From Atopsyche davidsoni (lineage: Eukaryota; Arthropoda; Insecta; Trichoptera; Hydrobiosidae), in contig JAILWY010000020.1 in assembly GCA_022113835.1 (NCBI GenBank), forward strand, positions 4,712,001 to 4,776,000: a stretch of DNA of 64,000 bases. Reading direction: 5' to 3'. Each line of letters starts with the position of its first letter. Within the stretch, counting starts at the first letter, position 1. This document shows, piece by piece, positions 59,123 to 64,000 of the stretch. The translations under genes were made by a program, and so were the position numbers. The notes under the pieces were generated by a model. That model saw nothing but the letters and a program-made list of their open reading frames with translations, was not told the DNA's origin and searched no databases.

Positions 59123-62100
59123 ATGGACTGCGTTCACTACCTGCTGGCCGCGGCCATCCCGAAGGCGGGGAAGGTCTGCCAGAGCGCCTCCGAGGATATG
59201 CTGGGCTTCCGCAGCCGTCTGCGCGCCTTCTGGATGACCAGCCTCTTCATCTGCATCGTACGTATGCCCCCAGGAGCTCGTACCGCCGTCCGTACAGTGC
59301 CGCAGCTTAGTAGGCAGGACGAGCTCGTCGGACCGCAGCTCTCGAAACTCGGTCCCGTGATGTGCATTTTACCCTTCGATTTAAAAAAAATTACAATGAA
59401 TATTTTATTCATGTCTTAAATATTTATATTTATGCCAGTATAGCAATAAAGCGGCACAAATTTATTACGCAGTAAATAAATATTCGAGTAAACGTTGCAA
59501 TTTTTTTTTTTGATGCAATATTATTTTCATTTCAACATCGGTCATAAATATTCAAAAAATGCAAAGCTTTGACTTTGAAAGAATCTTTTAAATTCTAATT
59601 AATGATTGTTTATTTTCGCAAGATGAATTTGGCCGCTGAGATTATTAAAAAATGACATTTCATTTCCATCGTTATAGCGTTGTTTTATTAATTTTATGTT
59701 TCGTAAAAAAAAGTGTATGTGTACATTTTGTTGCGAACAATATTAAAACTCACTTATCTGCCTTGCAGATTTTCGTTTTTAAAAATATATATATAATTTT
59801 CGTTCTAATTTTGAATATTGCAAACGTCATATTTTCTTCAACGTTTGGGATCTAAAATGGAGACAGTTTGTTTATTACTAAATCATCATTTCGAGTAGTT
59901 ATTTTTTAATATACAAATATGGAGGTATATGCTTTGAATACGTTGCGTTTTTTGTTGATAAATATTATAAATAATATATTTAAACAGACAATATTGTTGC
60001 TATGTAGATATGGACATATTTGGAAACTCCGACTTCAATTAATTGTGCATTTGGATAGTGCTGCGTATAAAAAAATATTTATTTGAGAACACATAACAAT
60101 AGTGTGCATTTATATTGGTAAATGCATTTGCATGCAACAATAGCTGCATTATTACGAGTAAAATAATTGTATCTCTATGTATATAATAAATCTATCTTAA
60201 TTAGGGGTTCGTGTATATATTTCCTGCTCTTTTGTCCGGCTAAACACGTTTTATGAAAATTCGCTGGCGTGCAAGATTTCGGTCTAATTTACGTCTAAGG
60301 CTTAAATAAAAATAATTGTTTCGGAAAAATGATTGTGAACAGTCATTATTGCTGGCAATTGTAAATATGTGTAGCCTGCCTTGCACTAGCGTCCCCGACA
60401 CGCCATTTACCTGCCCCCTAACAATCATATCGCGTGTTTGCGTCGCATTATCTGAAAAATAAATTATTTCGCAGATTTGCTTTCATAACAGTTTTCGGTT
60501 TAAATTGGTTTTTATTTAATAATATAATTAAAAAAAAAAAACATGTAGATTAATGTGTCGACACATATTTACAAACGCACATTAAATAGCCTTTTCCTTT
60601 TCTTTCAGGTCCTCTACTCCCTCATCGGAGGCTTGGTGTGCGGACTCCTCATCTTCATATGCCTGGTCTACAGAAGATGGAGAGGGAAAAGTAAGTTATA
60701 TTTCACAGTTTCACATGAATCCACTAATGTATGATTCGTGATGTAAATCAAATCATCTTTACAATCATACCGTACATATAATACAATCAATTGAGGTTAT
60801 TTTCAGCCGCCCTGTACTTTTTTACTCTATCTAATATATTTAATAGGTAGGAGCTTCTATCTAGTATGAATATCCCAATATAATGGTCTTGTCACTTTTG
60901 ATCGGATTGAAAATGATTTTTGATTGGCTGTGTGCATTCCGACAGATGTGATCAGCACATCCGGCTCCAGTCAGCCCCAGATGGGCGAGGGAGGCCGGGC
61001 GCGCTTCCGCAAGCGGGACAAGATGCTGTTCTATGGACGGCGCATGCTGCGCAAGGTCAAGTCCATCTCCGGTGCTGGGCAGGGTCGCAAGCGACGAGCC
61101 CTCGTGCGCTTCGCCCGGCGCCTGCTGCAGCTGAAGAAGGAGCAGGCGCCCACGCAGCTCAAGGTCACTACAGCCAAATGTCTTCATAAAACATATGACC
61201 AATTTTTCACGAGGACGGACCAGTGTTGGAACGGAAACATTGCATTAATAATCATTAATTTAATAGTTTCAATTGTATATTGTAAATACTCAGTTCTCGG
61301 ATTGAATGCTACGTTGGATGCTTCATTTTTACTGTATAACGTTCTGGTGTTTCAATCCCAACTGCGCTTATCTTCGGGGACCCTGAACATGGGTAAAACC
61401 TACCAACCGAAATGACTTGAGTTTTCTTAATATATTTAACATTTTTCTTGTAGAATTCTGTTCCCATCGATGCCAATATTTGTTTTTTTTAGGAAACTAG
61501 TTACTCCGTCATTTCATGTTTATTGTTTAAATGTTGAATTCCATATTATACTAATTCTGCTTCAATAGATTCTGTTAGGTTATAGTTTACATTTTATAAT
61601 TTGTGAGTCAATGTTTTCATCATAAGCTGACATCACTAAACTGAAAATGTCGATAATTAAGTTTGATAATGTTGCTTCGACAATAACGTTGACTTACAGA
61701 TAGTGAATATGAATTCATAGCATGGATGACTAAAAGTACTTGATAGAATGAATTATCTAATTGTTTTTGTAGGTTTTGGCAGCTGTTGTTATAATAATAA
61801 CTATGTTTTTGGATGTTAAATTAAATAAAATTAAAAAAAAAAGTTTTTTCATTCTTCAGGTGCTAGAGCCTCCAGCGGAATACCTGGAAGAAGACCTGAC
61901 CAGCGACGAGCGCATGCCCCCCGACGCCCTGTACATGCTGCACTCCATCCGAGTGTTTGGACATTTTGAGAAGCCTGTATTCCTGAAGCTATGCAAGCAC
62001 ACAGAGATGATTAACGTACCCGCTGGCAGCTTTCTGTTCAAGATCGGTCAGTTTTTTTCTCTAATTTAGCATCTTAATTTATGAAGTTGCGTAGAAGAGA

Positions 62101-63822
62101 TGACTGAAGGAAGGTTGAGACTGAAGTTTGAGTTGAATACCTGAGGGTTGCAAACTCTTGAACTCTACTTGTCTTAAGATACTGGTCTCTGGTTGAACCT
62201 GACGCCGGTCAGATTCTATCTTGGTAGATAAAGTCCTAATCACTCTCTTTCTGTTACTAAAATACCTTCCTTTAATCTTCTCTTTTGTATAGAGTGCCCT
62301 GTTATCTCAAGAATTGCTACAGTTGTATAATGTCCTAACCAAATTTTTGACGCTTTTTTCAGGTGATGCCGATGAAAATGTGTACGTGGTACAGACGGGC
62401 AAGATAAACGTGTACATCCGCTCCACCGATGGCTCTGCCCTGTCTCTCAAGGTGGTGCGGGCGGGAGAGAGCGTCACCTCCCTTCTCAGCTTCACAGATG
62501 TCCTTACGGTGAGCTATCCCCTCCGTTTACCACATCCACCTCCGGTTTTTATAGAAATATTTTTTATGTCAGATAATGATTAATTCACAAATAAAAATTA
62601 TTATAAAATACGAGTGTACTTATAGTGGCTTTGGTTATGGCGAACACTTACGGTCGGAATAAGAGCTTATACTATTCATGTTTCTTATGTTTGCAGGGAC
62701 ATCCTAGTCCATACAAGACTGTGAGTGCCAAGGCGCTCGAGGACTCCCAAGTGATCCGTCTCCCCATGGCGGCCTTCCAAGAAGTGTTCCATGAATATCC
62801 TGACATCTTTGTTAGGGTCATGCAGGTAAGGAAGCACGCATCTTGTATATCCACGTTACTTTTTATTCGAAGCCTGTGTGGGAGATATATTCATGTATGG
62901 GAGATATATTCATCCGGACAAACCTCATAATTTGGGACCTATAAAAGCAGGAAATGTTGTCTGCAAAAAATATCCACCTAGGAAGTCTACCCAGAGTCTA
63001 GTTGTGATATTCAGAAAATAGTTGGAGAATCTTTCAGTCTGAAGAAACTTTTCCAACAACAAGCCGGTGGCCGGCGAATGCGCAGCGTGCATCTCTATAG
63101 CGAGTGGGAGCTGATGGGACTACAACCAAAACATCTGAACGGAGTCCACGATAGAAGCAATAAAAATCATTCAGTATTCTAATACTAGTAGCCTCTTCTT
63201 GAAGCTTCTGAAATTGATGTCCACTAAAAGTATTGTGATTTATGCTTCACGGGATTATTTAATAAGAATTGATATTATGTTCTAGATCATCATGGTGCGA
63301 CTGCAGCGGGTGACCTTTACGGCGCTGCATCAGTACCTCGGACTCAGTGCAGAGCTTGTCAATCCTGTAAGTACATGCACTGGTGAGACAAATCAGCGGC
63401 GTGTAATTCACACAAGCAATAATCTTTGCTAGTTACTGACAAGCACTGCCTCATTTAATCTCAATAACTTAACATTAATTAATGTTTACACAACTGTGCT
63501 GCTATTAAGTGTAGCTCCCATTTATAATTTACCATTGAGCAGCGTGCAAGATGTATCTATATTAATACTGATAATAGTTTTGTGATGCTTAGTACTTATA
63601 ATCACTGAGCAGCGTTTAAGAAATATACCATATATTTAGTGGCGTGTAAGGAGTATCCTATTTTCGAACGGAGAGGAGTTCCATGGTTGTCTGTGTGAGG
63701 ATTATGAGGCTAAACTTCAGTACTTTCAGGGTAGGGACAAGCGGCGGCACTCGATGTTCGCCAACTCGCCGCAGAAGGGCCGCACTACCTCCGGACTGGA
63801 CGGCTCGCCGGACATGCACAAC
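59123..63822 (+). CDS. sws: Swiss cheese / neuropathy target esterase, N-terminal part (partial, runs off the right edge)
   Basis: ER-membrane lysophospholipase/phospholipase of the PNPLA6/7 family that deacylates phosphatidylcholine. Exons: 59123-59257, 60609-60690, 60946-61163, 61860-62046, 62363-62508, 62697-62825, 63286-63366, 63730-63822; 1071 nt, 357 codons, all junctions in phase. Start at ATG 59123 (MDCVHYLLAAAIPK). A membrane anchor spans about aa 36-66 (LYSLIGGLVCGLLIFICLVY, followed by RRWRGK). A basic stretch follows, with DKMLFYGRRMLRKVKSIS and KRRALVRFARRLLQLKKE, the region where fly SWS binds a PKA catalytic subunit. The first cyclic-nucleotide-binding-like domain is about aa 150-320. 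The patatin-like catalytic domain (GxSxG serine) must lie beyond 64000. Identity is strong from the block PPDALYMLHSIRVFGHFEKP. The last donor (aac/gtgaat) is weak. Confidence 0.94.
61860..63366 (+). CDS. sws: sws exons 4-7, first cNMP-binding-like domain (aa 146-326)
   Basis: These exons encode ERMPPDALYMLHSIRVFGHF, then the beta-roll of a cyclic-nucleotide-binding-like fold: VPAGSFLFKIGDADENVYVV, GKINVYI, LSLKVVRAGESVTSLLSF and AKALEDSQVIRLPMAAFQEV, with closing helix RLQRVTFTALHQYLGLSAEL. The normal phosphate-binding cassette of PKA-type domains (FGExAL followed by RxA) is replaced by GESVTSLLSFTDVL. That substitution is usual in NTE proteins, so cyclic nucleotide binding cannot be assumed. 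Confidence 0.92.
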
Positions 63823-64000
63823 GTGAATACAACTGTTTTTTTTACTAAGTCTTGTCCCTGCGTGTGGACACTTGCATGCTCTTATTGACCACGTGTTACT
63901 GTTTGTGTAACCTCACTTGTCCTGATTTCACTCCCAACTTAACTTTGTCTGATCGGGTTTGTGGGTTACTTTTAATTCTCTCCTATCACACACACACGCA

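Overview
The window is animal nuclear DNA, almost certainly from an insect. The genes have spliced exons with GT..AG introns, exons are GC-rich at third codon positions, and introns and intergenic DNA are AT-rich and crowded with microsatellites and small transposon relics. I cannot name the order. Three protein genes are supported, and together their exons cover only about 10 percent of the window. I see no bacterial or viral features and no intact functional tRNA or rRNA gene.

Layout. 1-6985: upstream DNA with LINE and hAT relics and a GC-richer stretch just before the first gene. 6986-31334 (+): C3G/RapGEF1, the Crk-binding exchange factor for Rap1. I rebuilt 23 coding exons whose phases all agree; they sum to 4557 nt, that is 1518 codons plus stop. 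Intron 1 (11.3 kb) carries hAT, Tigger, LINE-like, mariner-like and other repeats. 31335-44389: 13 kb of AT-rich DNA with small inverted-repeat elements and a tRNA-derived foldback element. 44390-45106 (-): a complete single-exon LRRC57 gene. 45107-59050: repeat-rich intergenic DNA, including a 54.6-55.2 kb minisatellite, a Tigger-type MITE beside a long TA repeat, several hAT MITEs, and three CRE palindromes in one short stretch. 59123-64000 (+): the first eight coding exons (357 codons) of swiss cheese / neuropathy target esterase (sws, NTE, PNPLA6/7). They cover the N-terminal membrane anchor and first cyclic-nucleotide-binding-like domain; the rest lies beyond the right edge.

How the genes work. 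C3G acts downstream of Crk adaptors, where SH3 domains bind its PxLPxK motifs, and activates Rap1 through a C-terminal RasGEFN-CDC25 module. LRRC57 is a short, probably myristoylated leucine-rich-repeat protein of unclear role. SWS/NTE is an ER-anchored phospholipase that binds a PKA catalytic subunit in flies. Nothing suggests the three form one pathway.

No new enzymatic or defence system is visible. The most unusual items are: foldback elements whose arms contain tRNA-like promoter boxes, one with 84-bp perfect arms; two hAT elements back to back 26 nt after the C3G exon 1 splice donor; two hammerhead-ribozyme-like cores; and a dispersed family built on the core ACACGCTGCGACACAA.
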